From Muribaculaceae bacterium (GTDB lineage: Bacteria > Bacteroidota > Bacteroidia > Bacteroidales > Muribaculaceae), in assembly GCA_029058745.1 (NCBI GenBank), contig JAIDXM010000104.1:1-47283 (forward strand): DNA of 47,283 nucleotides. Direction: 5' to 3'. This document shows, piece by piece, positions 40,033 to 47,283 of this stretch. The notes under the pieces were generated by a model, which was not told where the DNA came from, made no database searches, and was given only the letters and a program-made list of their open reading frames with translations. A program made the translations under genes and the position numbers. How positions within the stretch are numbered: the first letter of the stretch is position 1; every line of letters begins with the position of its first letter.

Positions 40033-41586
40033 CTACGGCTTTGTTGAGAATGTGTATGCGAGGCCGAAACTCAGTATTTCACGGAGCATGAATTTCTTCC
40101 AAGAAGTGTTAGAGTCGGCTGAGGTGTCGTATCGCATGTTTACATATACCTGAGTTGAAAGGAATTTGTTGATAGCAAACGAAAGGGTGTGCTCCCAGTC
40201 AGACAGGAAGTACTTGTAGTCGGAGAAAAGGAACAGGCGGCTTTTATAGTTGATATTCCACATGATGTTCCAGTTCATATTTATTTCACCGTTGCTACCG
40301 ATTTCACTGTTGCTTTTCTTGTAAGGCCTTATATTGAACTGCTCATGATTTATTTTATCAGTTATGCACGTCTTGAGGTTATACGATATTGGCGAAATGG
40401 TTGCTGTGAGCTGGAAAGTCTTTTTCTTGTTTTGGGTGGAATAAGCCATACCGAGACCGAGGTTGAAATCACCCGGAGAAAGGAATGATGCTTTTCTTAC
40501 GGTGGAATTATTTTCGTAGTTTCTGAGAATCTGAGTCTTGAAAGTCGCGTTGAGCGAATAGAACCACTTCTGGAATGCTTTCACGCCGGCATTCAGGTTG
40601 TATTGCAACACATCTTCAGATATTGAATATGCGTGGACTTCATCCTGCGGAGTTGAGTTCAGGCCGAGCTTGTATGAGAGGTTGCTTTGGAAGAGTAGAT
40701 TCGGATGATACACTTGGTTGAGCTGCACGTTCCAGTTGAATCCGAAAAGCAATGACAGATGGTTGTTGCCGCCTTGATACCAGTTCTCAGAGACATATGC
40801 CTGGGAGAATTGCAACATGGTGTTGACATTGTGCAGCCAGTGTATGCGGTTAATATCCTGTTTCAGGAGTTCCGCTTTTTCAGGGTCAATGTCCGGCAGG
40901 TCAAGTTTCCTGATGTATGCCTCGAAGCTCACGTCATCTTCCGGAAGCCGTGGAGGCACGGGAAGGTCCCAATATGCCTTTTCAATGGTTGAAGGGTCGG
41001 CAATCATGGTGCTGTACATGAAGTCTTCCTGGATGCGGTAAGAAGTGAGGGCATCGCGAAGCCATTTCGGCGCGACACCCGGTTCAAGGATATTTATATC
41101 TGCCGAGGGGATGTAGTAATTGTTTTCCACGATTTCCTGATACTCCGTTTCGGGATTCAGGGAGTCGGCAGGCAAGACGATGGAGCCGTAAATGTCTGTC
41201 AGTCCAGTCACGCTTTTGGTTGAATCGTTGGTGAGCACTTGAAGTCCCTCCACATGATAGAGGTCGTCCGGGACATATGCCTTCACCTTCGGGATGCTCC
41301 TATAGCCGGAAAAAATCCATGGCCCGAGCACTTTGTTGATTGGAGTGGGCTGGAAGTCGGGGGCTCCAAGAGAATTTACGATATCCTCGACATCTCTGAC
41401 AATAAACATCGTTGAATCGATTTCGGGCAGTAGGTGATTTCCGGATTCAACAGAGTCGCATGTCTGCTGTGTGGCCATTCCGGCAATCTGCCGGAATCTG
41501 CTCTTGCCGTGTTCCGGAGCTGCTACCTGACAAAAGGCTGTGGCTGAGAACAAGGAGAGAAGGGTAAAAAGACTTGTCCGTTTCAT
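40033..41586 (-). CDS. DUF3078 outer-membrane protein
   Basis: A 517-residue protein with a signal peptide (MKRTSLFTLLSLFSATAFCQ). The N-terminal region is acidic and soluble; residues from about 260 on form a strand-rich barrel (LQFSQAYVSENWYQGGNNHL, FNWNVQLNQVYHPNLLFQSN), ending in LSFGLAYTFSTKP, with the aromatic/hydrophobic end expected of outer-membrane barrels. DUF3078 is widespread in Bacteroidetes with unknown function. It is downstream of the S41 protease by 57 bases. Confidence 0.82.
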   Translation of the reverse strand: MKRTSLFTLLSLFSATAFCQVAAPEHGKSRFRQIAGMATQQTCDSVESGNHLLPEIDSTMFIVRDVEDIVNSLGAPDFQPTPINKVLGPWIFSGYRSIPKVKAYVPDDLYHVEGLQVLTNDSTKSVTGLTDIYGSIVLPADSLNPETEYQEIVENNYYIPSADINILEPGVAPKWLRDALTSYRIQEDFMYSTMIADPSTIEKAYWDLPVPPRLPEDDVSFEAYIRKLDLPDIDPEKAELLKQDINRIHWLHNVNTMLQFSQAYVSENWYQGGNNHLSLLFGFNWNVQLNQVYHPNLLFQSNLSYKLGLNSTPQDEVHAYSISEDVLQYNLNAGVKAFQKWFYSLNATFKTQILRNYENNSTVRKASFLSPGDFNLGLGMAYSTQNKKKTFQLTATISPISYNLKTCITDKINHEQFNIRPYKKSNSEIGSNGEINMNWNIMWNINYKSRLFLFSDYKYFLSDWEHTLSFAINKFLSTQVYVNMRYDTSADSNTSWKKFMLREILSFGLAYTFSTKP

Positions 41587-41642
41587 TCGATTTTAGTTAG
41601 AAGGTTCGGTAGAATGGAAAATAGGCGAGGAGACCGGAAGTG

Positions 41643-43268
41643 TCACCGTTGTCTCCCCGGAGAAGAGAGCAACTTGTCATACTCCGTAGAGTTTATCAGC
41701 TTCAGGGCCTCTTTGAAAATAGGGTCATGAAGATTATATACCTTGAAATAGGTTGCGTTGTCGTAAATATCCCTGCCGATAAGGGCCTTGATAATCATAG
41801 CAAACAGAGGTGCGCTTGTCTTTGCCTGTTCGGCATCGTATTCGATTCCTTCCTTTTTCGCCATCTCGTCGAGTTTTGACAGCATCTGACCGGAAACGTT
41901 GAACCCATTGACAAACTCCGTGTCGGTTTTGTAGAGATTCTTTATTTCCTTACGGTGTTCATCGACATATGCAATTGCAAACCTGTTGATAAGTCCTTTT
42001 GCCACAACATTCCGGTAATATTTGGTGAATTCTGTTGTGTCGAGCGGCACGAACCTGTCGGGAGAAATACCACCGCCTCCATATATCGGGCGCTTCAGTT
42101 TCAGAGTCTCCACTTTAAGAGAGTCGATATACTTTATTGAGTCGGCGTGCATAAGCTCACCGTTGTTGTATCTTTCAAGAATGTCTTCCTGATAGGCTTT
42201 CTGGTCCCCTTTCTTATAAGGCTTCTGTATATCTCTTCCGGAAGGGGTGTAGTAATGAGCCACAGTAAGGCGTATCATGGATCCGTCGGGGAAAGGAACC
42301 GGCCTTTGCACAAGTCCTTTCCCGAATGTGCGGCGTCCCACCACAAGGCCTCTGTCCCAGTCCTGGATGGCCCCGGAGGTGATTTCGGAGGCAGACGCTG
42401 AGTATTGGTTTGCCATCACCACCAGTCTGCCGTCGGCAAACAAAGGTTTGGAGCCTGCGGGCGTGGTCTTGTTGTCTTGTCGTGATGAGTTGTTCCCTTG
42501 AGTATATACCGCGAGTTTCCCCGGTTCGAGCAGCTCTCCCAGCAGTTCGACAGATGCGTTCAGATACCCACCGCCATTGTCAACGAGGTCAAGAATCAGC
42601 CTGTCCATGCCTTGTTTCTTGAGGTCTTTTAGCGCGGTTCTTACCTCTTTCGCTGTCTCGGCGGCAAATCTGTTGATTCTGATATATCCGGTCTTGGAAT
42701 CAACCATATAAGCGGCATCCACGCTATATATCGGGATGTCGGCGCGTGTTATGGTGAAGTCGATTGTATCCGGCTTCCCGGCAGCGTGGCGCAAAACACG
42801 GACATCAACATCCGATCCTTTAGGACCACGTAGTTTCTTCATAATGTCGGAGTTCTTCATCTTCACTCCGGCAATTGTTGAATCATTGACAGCGATAATG
42901 CGGTCGCCGGCAAGGATGCCGACTCTTTCCGAAGGACCACCGCTCACGGTCTGTATCACATAGAGGGTGTCCTGGTTCATATTGAACGTGATGCCTATTC
43001 CACTGAAGTTTCCGGTGAGAGGCTCGTTTAGTTCGCGAGTCTCTTCCGGATTTGAATATTGGGAATGAGGGTCGAGCCCTTCGAGCATCCCTCTTATGGC
43101 GTCTTCTACAAGTTTAGTCTCATTGACCGTATCGACATAGAACTGTGATATGGCAGCCTCTGCCATGCGCAGTTTCTGATTCTGGTTGATAAACTGCGCG
43201 TTGGAGATTCCGGATGCGGTGAGGAGCGCCAAGGCTCCGAGATATATAATCGGTCTTTTCATTATCAT
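41643..43268 (-). CDS. C-terminal processing protease, S41 family with PDZ domain
   Basis: A 541-residue exported protease. Signal peptide (MIMKRPIIYLGALALLTASG), then an N-terminal cap, a PDZ domain around residues 90-170 (LYVIQTVSGGPSERVGILAG), and the S41 core with LIDLVDNGG-like LDLVDNGGGYLNA, NQYSASASEITSG (catalytic Ser) and RTFGKGLVQ (catalytic Lys). It cleaves C-terminal tails of periplasmic or envelope proteins. It lies nine bases after coaD and is followed by the DUF3078 gene. Confidence 0.93.
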   Translation of the reverse strand: MIMKRPIIYLGALALLTASGISNAQFINQNQKLRMAEAAISQFYVDTVNETKLVEDAIRGMLEGLDPHSQYSNPEETRELNEPLTGNFSGIGITFNMNQDTLYVIQTVSGGPSERVGILAGDRIIAVNDSTIAGVKMKNSDIMKKLRGPKGSDVDVRVLRHAAGKPDTIDFTITRADIPIYSVDAAYMVDSKTGYIRINRFAAETAKEVRTALKDLKKQGMDRLILDLVDNGGGYLNASVELLGELLEPGKLAVYTQGNNSSRQDNKTTPAGSKPLFADGRLVVMANQYSASASEITSGAIQDWDRGLVVGRRTFGKGLVQRPVPFPDGSMIRLTVAHYYTPSGRDIQKPYKKGDQKAYQEDILERYNNGELMHADSIKYIDSLKVETLKLKRPIYGGGGISPDRFVPLDTTEFTKYYRNVVAKGLINRFAIAYVDEHRKEIKNLYKTDTEFVNGFNVSGQMLSKLDEMAKKEGIEYDAEQAKTSAPLFAMIIKALIGRDIYDNATYFKVYNLHDPIFKEALKLINSTEYDKLLSSPGRQR

Positions 43269-43277
43269 GACAAATTC

Positions 43278-43733
43278 TTAGTTAATGTCGGGGAAATCTC
43301 CGGCAATATATTTTTTTGCGTCGAACCCGTTGTGGATCAACTCTCTTACCATTGAACTTGAGATGAACGAATACTCAGGTTCACACAAGAGAAAGACAGT
43401 TTCAATCCCGCTTATGGCACGGTTGGTGTCAGCGAGGTTGCGCTCATATTCAAAATCGGATATGCTTCTGACTCCTCTAAGCAGTACCCCCGCACCGATT
43501 TCCATGGCGAAAGATGCAGTCAATCCGCGATATACGGCAATGCTCACCTTGGGCTCTTCCTTGAAAAGCCGGGCAATAGCGACGCGACGTTGCTCAACGG
43601 TCCATTCGCAGCGTTTATGCTCATTTTCTCCGATAGCGATCACCACTTCGTCAAACATCGGCAAGGCCCGCTCTACAATAGAACGGTGTCCGATGGTAAA
43701 AGGGTCGAAACTGCCTGCAAAAATAGCTTTCAT
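43278..43733 (-). CDS. coaD: Phosphopantetheine adenylyltransferase
   Basis: Makes dephospho-CoA from 4'-phosphopantetheine and ATP. 151 residues. Motifs are [10 protein letters not shown] (ATP-binding), [16 protein letters not shown], and [11 protein letters not shown] near the end. It is complete and overlaps the parE stop by four bases (ATGA), so coupled translation is expected. Confidence 0.97.
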   Translation of the reverse strand: MKAIFAGSFDPFTIGHRSIVERALPMFDEVVIAIGENEHKRCEWTVEQRRVAIARLFKEEPKVSIAVYRGLTASFAMEIGAGVLLRGVRSISDFEYERNLADTNRAISGIETVFLLCEPEYSFISSSMVRELIHNGFDAKKYIAGDFPDIN

Positions 43734-45826
43734 ATCTCAGAGTCGTCTTCCACCACAAGGTTGTCGATTATGAAATTCTGGCGTTCCATAGTGTTCTTGC
43801 CCATATAGAATTCCAGGAGTTTGTCGGGGGTGTCATCTTTTTTCAAGGTCACCGGGTCAAGACGCATGTCCGGACCTATGAATTCGGCAAATTCCACGTC
43901 GTTGATTTCTCCGAGACCTTTGAATCGTGTGATTTCTGCATTGTTTCCGAACTTTGCGATTGCGGCCTCACGTTCTTCGTCAGTGTAGCAGTAGTATGTG
44001 TCACGTTCACCGTTTTCGTCACATTTTACCTTACGTCGTTTCTTGCTTTTGCTTCGTCTGGTAGAGTTTTTGTCGCGCACGCGGAAGAGCGGGGTCTGAA
44101 GGATATAGACATGCCCTTTCTTTATGAGGTCCGGGAAAAACATGAGGAAGAAGGTGATGACAAGAAGTCTGATGTGCATCCCATCGACATCGGCATCTGT
44201 CGCGATAATCACTTTATTATATCGCAGACCGTCGATACCGTCCTCTATGTTCAGGGCCGCCTGGAGCAGGTTGAATTCATCGTTCTTATACACCACTTCC
44301 TGGGTCATTCCGAAAGAATTCAGCGGTTTGCCTCTCAAAGAGAACACCGCCTGTGTCTCGGCGTTGCGCACTTTGGTGATGGTGCCCGAAGCGGAGTCTC
44401 CCTCGGTGATGAATATAGATGAATCCTCACGCTTGTCTTCGGTTTTGGAATTCTGTTTCAGGGAGTCATTGTAGTGTATGCGGCAATCGCGCAGTTTTCT
44501 GTTGTGGAGACTGACTTTCTTGGCTTTTTCCCTTGCCAGTTTCGCCACCCCGGCCATAGCCTTCCGTTCCTTTTCGCTTGAGGCGATTTTCTTCAGCATT
44601 GTGTCGGCCACTTCAGGATGCTTATGCAGGAAGTCATCGAGTTCCTTTTTAATGAAGTCGCCGACAAATTTGTTGACAGTGACAGTGCTTCCGGGCGCAA
44701 TTTCCTTGCTTCCGAGTTTAGTCTTTGTCTGGCTTTCAAACACGGGTTCCTGTATTCTGACGCTCACTGCGGCTACGAGCCCGTTTCGGATATCGGAGTA
44801 TTCGTAGCCCTTGCCGGAGAATTCCTTGATTGTGCGGCTCACGTGTTCTTTGAACGCGGACAGGTGTGTTCCACCCTGTGTGGTGTGTTGTCCGTTTACG
44901 AATGAATAATATTCCTCGCCATATTGGTCTGTGTGTGTCAGCACGACCTCTATATCGTCTCCCTGGAGATGTATGATAGGGTAGAGGGGTGAGGAGGTCA
45001 TGTTCTCTCTGAGAAGGTCGAGCAATCCATGTCTCGACAGATAGCGTTTCCCATTGAGGAATATCTGCAATCCTGCGTTTAGATAGGTATAGTTGTTGAC
45101 CATGGTCTCCACGAACTCCTGCCGGAATCGGAAATCCCGGAATAGGGTGTTGTCGGGGAGAAACTTCACCATTGTCCCGTTTGGTTCCTTGGTGTCAGTC
45201 GGAATGGAGTGGTTGACCACATTCCCTTTTTCAAAATCCACGACAACTGTCTTCCCGTCTCTTACACTTGCCACGTGGCAATAAGTTGAGAGTGCGTTTA
45301 CAGCCTTCAGGCCAACGCCATTCAGGCCGACAGACTTCTTGAAGTTCTTGTCGTCGAATTTACCTCCGGTGTTGATTTCGGAAGCCACCTCCTTGACTTT
45401 GCCGAGAGGAATGCCTCGCCCGTAGTCGCGTATTGTCACTTCTCCTTCTTCCGTAAGGGTTATGTCGATTCGTTTACCGGCTCCCATGTTGAATTCGTCG
45501 ATTGAGTTATCGACCACTTCTTTAATCAGGACATATATTCCGTCTTCGGCATGTGTCCCATCGCCAAGTTTCCCGATATACATGCCGGGTCGGCGACGGA
45601 TGTGCTCATTCCAGTCGAGGTGTTGGATAGCATTATCATCGTAATTTCCGGCATCGGAGGATCCGTTGTCTTGCGGAATACTGTCAATATCGGCTTCCGG
45701 TTCTTCTGCGACTGTCGTTCCGGATTCGGATTGAGAAGATTCCGTGGAAGTGTCCATATAGTTGTCGTTCCGGTCGTCTGTGCCGGAAAAATCGTCAAAT
45801 TGAAAAAGGTCGTTGTTTTCTGCCAT
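43730..45826 (-). CDS. parE: DNA topoisomerase IV subunit B
   Basis: ATPase subunit of the enzyme that decatenates daughter chromosomes. From ATG 45826 ([15 protein letters not shown]) the protein has 698 residues; the frame continues 21 codons further but over the hairpin of the upstream gene. GHKL motifs include [21 protein letters not shown], and [18 protein letters not shown]; the TOPRIM part has [11 protein letters not shown] and [14 protein letters not shown]. Residues 1-65 form an acidic Ser/Asp-rich extension before [16 protein letters not shown], unusual in length. It is called ParE and not GyrB by the [13 protein letters not shown] pattern and operon, but GyrB cannot be ruled out. 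Confidence 0.88.
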   Translation of the reverse strand: MAENNDLFQFDDFSGTDDRNDNYMDTSTESSQSESGTTVAEEPEADIDSIPQDNGSSDAGNYDDNAIQHLDWNEHIRRRPGMYIGKLGDGTHAEDGIYVLIKEVVDNSIDEFNMGAGKRIDITLTEEGEVTIRDYGRGIPLGKVKEVASEINTGGKFDDKNFKKSVGLNGVGLKAVNALSTYCHVASVRDGKTVVVDFEKGNVVNHSIPTDTKEPNGTMVKFLPDNTLFRDFRFRQEFVETMVNNYTYLNAGLQIFLNGKRYLSRHGLLDLLRENMTSSPLYPIIHLQGDDIEVVLTHTDQYGEEYYSFVNGQHTTQGGTHLSAFKEHVSRTIKEFSGKGYEYSDIRNGLVAAVSVRIQEPVFESQTKTKLGSKEIAPGSTVTVNKFVGDFIKKELDDFLHKHPEVADTMLKKIASSEKERKAMAGVAKLAREKAKKVSLHNRKLRDCRIHYNDSLKQNSKTEDKREDSSIFITEGDSASGTITKVRNAETQAVFSLRGKPLNSFGMTQEVVYKNDEFNLLQAALNIEDGIDGLRYNKVIIATDADVDGMHIRLLVITFFLMFFPDLIKKGHVYILQTPLFRVRDKNSTRRSKSKKRRKVKCDENGERDTYYCYTDEEREAAIAKFGNNAEITRFKGLGEINDVEFAEFIGPDMRLDPVTLKKDDTPDKLLEFYMGKNTMERQNFIIDNLVVEDDSEI

Positions 45827-45852
45827 AATCAAAAGGGACTTATTCCCCCACG

Positions 45853-45860
45853 CAAATTTA
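45853..45860 (-). promoter_or_regulatory. -7 element of the parE promoter
   Basis: On the minus strand TAAATTTG (45860-45853) matches TAnnTTTG, about 26 bases before ATG 45826. The -33 position has no good TTTG, so it is a partial promoter. Confidence 0.45.
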
Positions 45861-45874
45861 GATAAAAAATCTGA

Positions 45875-45921
45875 GATTCCCTTTTTCAACGCTTAATAAA
45901 ATCGCGTTAAAAAAGGGAATC
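45875..45921 (-). terminator. Hairpin between acyltransferase and parE genes
   Basis: Arms 45875-45892 and 45904-45921 match in 17 of 18 positions around an 11-base loop; the A/T-rich stem and the T-run (ATTTTTTATC on the minus strand, 45873-45863) fit termination of the acyltransferase transcript. The parE frame extension would cross it, which supports the start at 45826. Confidence 0.7.
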
Positions 45922-45930
45922 CCAAAAAAG

Positions 45931-47076
45931 TCATCCGGGCAATGCCCCTTCTGGAGTCTTGAAGGCTCCTTGGAGTGAGGGACTGCCAAGTCCGGCCATC
46001 CATCTGCATGCCGGAATCATTGCCAATGCCTTGGCGGTGGCATAGCAACTGATAAATGTGCATATGGCTATCACCGGGATGGCTATTGCAGTAGGCAGGT
46101 CAAGGTCGGTCTTGAAGACACCCACCCATAGTCCGAGCCAGAAGATATGCATCAGATACATGCCGTAGCTAAGATTGGAGATGTCGGCGATTATCCTCGG
46201 AGTCGTGCCTCTCTTTATGCAGGAGAAGAGAAGGAAAGTGCCGGCAGTGAGCATGACGCAATTGATGGTGCAGAACGACCATCCGAGTTCTACGGTAGGG
46301 GTTGGGATTAATTCTCCGGGGACAGCCTGAATATAGAACGAAAGTATTGTCCAGATGGCTCCGGATGTCATGAGCGCCGCTCCCGCGAATAGTCTTTTGC
46401 TGCGGCTCCAGTCGAGATGCACCCTGATGTAATGCGCAAGCACGAGATAGCCGAGGAATCCCGAAAAATACCATAGCATATGGAATTCATTCCAGAAGCA
46501 TTGTCCCCACACCTCTCCGAAGAATCTGTTGAGATATGGCATAAGAGTCGAGATTAGGAACAGATATATGAAAAAGCGTTCCTCTTTAGCGGATGCTTTT
46601 GTCAGCCATGGGGAAATGACGGGTATAAAGAGATAGAGGCTTATAAGGGGGTATATGAACCACAGATGTCCGGCGAGAGTCGGGAAATTCAGTACAAGGC
46701 GGGAGAGGTCGGTTAAAGAGGTGTCGGAGTCAATCTGTCCCCATAGCACCGGGAGTGTGGAATATAGAATCATGAACAGCAGAAATGCCGGAAGGATTCG
46801 TGATGCTCTCCTTTTATAGAACTCCATTGCGGAGAGTCCTTCTTTCAATGGCACGAGGAGGAACGCTGACACAATCATGAACAGAGGTACGGACATGCGG
46901 GAGAAGCCATCATAGACGGAGACCCATAGACGGTCTGTCTCATTGGCGAGGAAAGACATGGGACCGGCCATGTCGGTAGAGCCTGGAGCCCCGTAATAAT
47001 TCTCGCAGGCATGCACGAGCATTACGAGAAAACATGCGAAAACACGCACGTAGTCGAGAAAAACGATTCGTTTCAT
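45931..47076 (-). CDS. Acyltransferase family 3 membrane protein
   Basis: A 381-residue polytopic protein with about ten membrane helices, starting MKRIVFLDYVRVFACFLVML and HAC, the conserved His motif of acyltransferase-3 enzymes. Further motifs are DGFSRMSVPLFMIVSAFLLV, FLLFMILYSTLPVLWG and GHLWFIYPLISLYLF. Such enzymes transfer acyl groups, often acetyl, onto cell-surface polysaccharide or lipid. The substrate is unknown. It has its own terminator and probably its own promoter at the right. Confidence 0.87.
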   Translation of the reverse strand: MKRIVFLDYVRVFACFLVMLVHACENYYGAPGSTDMAGPMSFLANETDRLWVSVYDGFSRMSVPLFMIVSAFLLVPLKEGLSAMEFYKRRASRILPAFLLFMILYSTLPVLWGQIDSDTSLTDLSRLVLNFPTLAGHLWFIYPLISLYLFIPVISPWLTKASAKEERFFIYLFLISTLMPYLNRFFGEVWGQCFWNEFHMLWYFSGFLGYLVLAHYIRVHLDWSRSKRLFAGAALMTSGAIWTILSFYIQAVPGELIPTPTVELGWSFCTINCVMLTAGTFLLFSCIKRGTTPRIIADISNLSYGMYLMHIFWLGLWVGVFKTDLDLPTAIAIPVIAICTFISCYATAKALAMIPACRWMAGLGSPSLQGAFKTPEGALPG

Positions 47077-47283
47077 GGGATTATTGTATTTATTTTGCCT
47101 GTCAGAGTCTGTGTTGCAGTTCCTGATAGAGGGGAGATAGCGTCAGTCTCTTTCAGACGAGTGGATGAATAATATCGCGAAATTAATAAAAATCCGGTAT
47201 ATTTATGTAACTTTCCTCTAAAACGTATTAGGCATCTTTCCGTCAAAATAGATTAAAACGAGGGCATAATGGCCATGTTTCAG
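47077..47283. other. Right-edge intergenic region
   Basis: AT-rich leader. On the minus strand TAATTTCG (47185-47178) may be the -7 element of the acyltransferase gene; no good -33 was found. On the plus strand, ATG 47269 after GAGGGCATA may begin a gene (M-A-M-F-Q...) cut by the window edge, which cannot be judged. Confidence 0.35.

Overview
The window looks like a chromosome segment of a Bacteroidales bacterium, most likely a Muribaculaceae-type gut commensal, that carries the right-hand part of an integrated siphovirus. The assignment rests on several things visible here: repeated promoters of the Bacteroidetes form (TTG or TTTG, about 20 bp, TAnnTTTG), small families typical of the order (DUF4199, DUF6452, DUF6048, DUF3078, DUF5053), a C10 peptidase beside a serpin lipoprotein, and an integrase of the Bacteroides phage type. 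No rRNA, tRNA, insertion sequence or CRISPR array was seen.

Positions 1 to about 25,300 are prophage. The late genes run left to right in the order of an HK97-fold siphovirus: prohead protease, major capsid, head-tail connector, head closure, gp10-like protein, tail terminator, tail tube, a tail assembly chaperone pair joined by a probable -1 frameshift on a nine-A run, a 992-residue tape measure, an 877-residue tail-tip protein, a 2731-residue fibre ending in an S74 chaperone, another large virion-type protein, two small unknowns and an amidase endolysin. A control segment (21.5-22.9 kb) follows, with a promoter lying in a 25-bp dyad, a 46-residue ORF and two convergent DUF5053 paralogues. 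Then come a lipoprotein with a C-terminal membrane helix (candidate one-piece spanin), a membrane-anchored coiled-coil protein (holin candidate), a strong terminator and a convergent tyrosine integrase. Portal, terminase, replication and repressor genes would lie to the left, outside the window. An AT-rich antisense gene with its own promoter sits between the chaperones and the tape measure and looks like a lysogenically expressed cargo gene (moron).

From about 25.4 kb the sequence is host chromosome. On the minus strand are mnmE and a secreted or membrane-anchored DNA/RNA nuclease. On the plus strand follow bioB, a DUF4199 membrane protein, a membrane-anchored GT2 glycosyltransferase, DUF6452 and DUF6048 envelope proteins, and rplU-rpmA with a near-ideal promoter. 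A DoxX protein is on the minus strand. An AT-rich C10 cysteine protease lipoprotein is then followed by a serpin lipoprotein, thymidine kinase and a CyuA/UPF0597-type Fe-S lyase. The rest is a minus-strand run: parE, coaD, an S41 protease, a DUF3078 outer-membrane protein and two small secreted proteins, preceded by an acyltransferase with its own terminator.

Within the phage, head, tail and lysis genes form one late transcription direction, with short gaps and ATGA-type overlaps. Within the host, the envelope genes around the glycosyltransferase and around the S41/DUF3078 block look like operons. Coordinates and motifs were read by eye; family names are recognition from sequence and not the result of a search.
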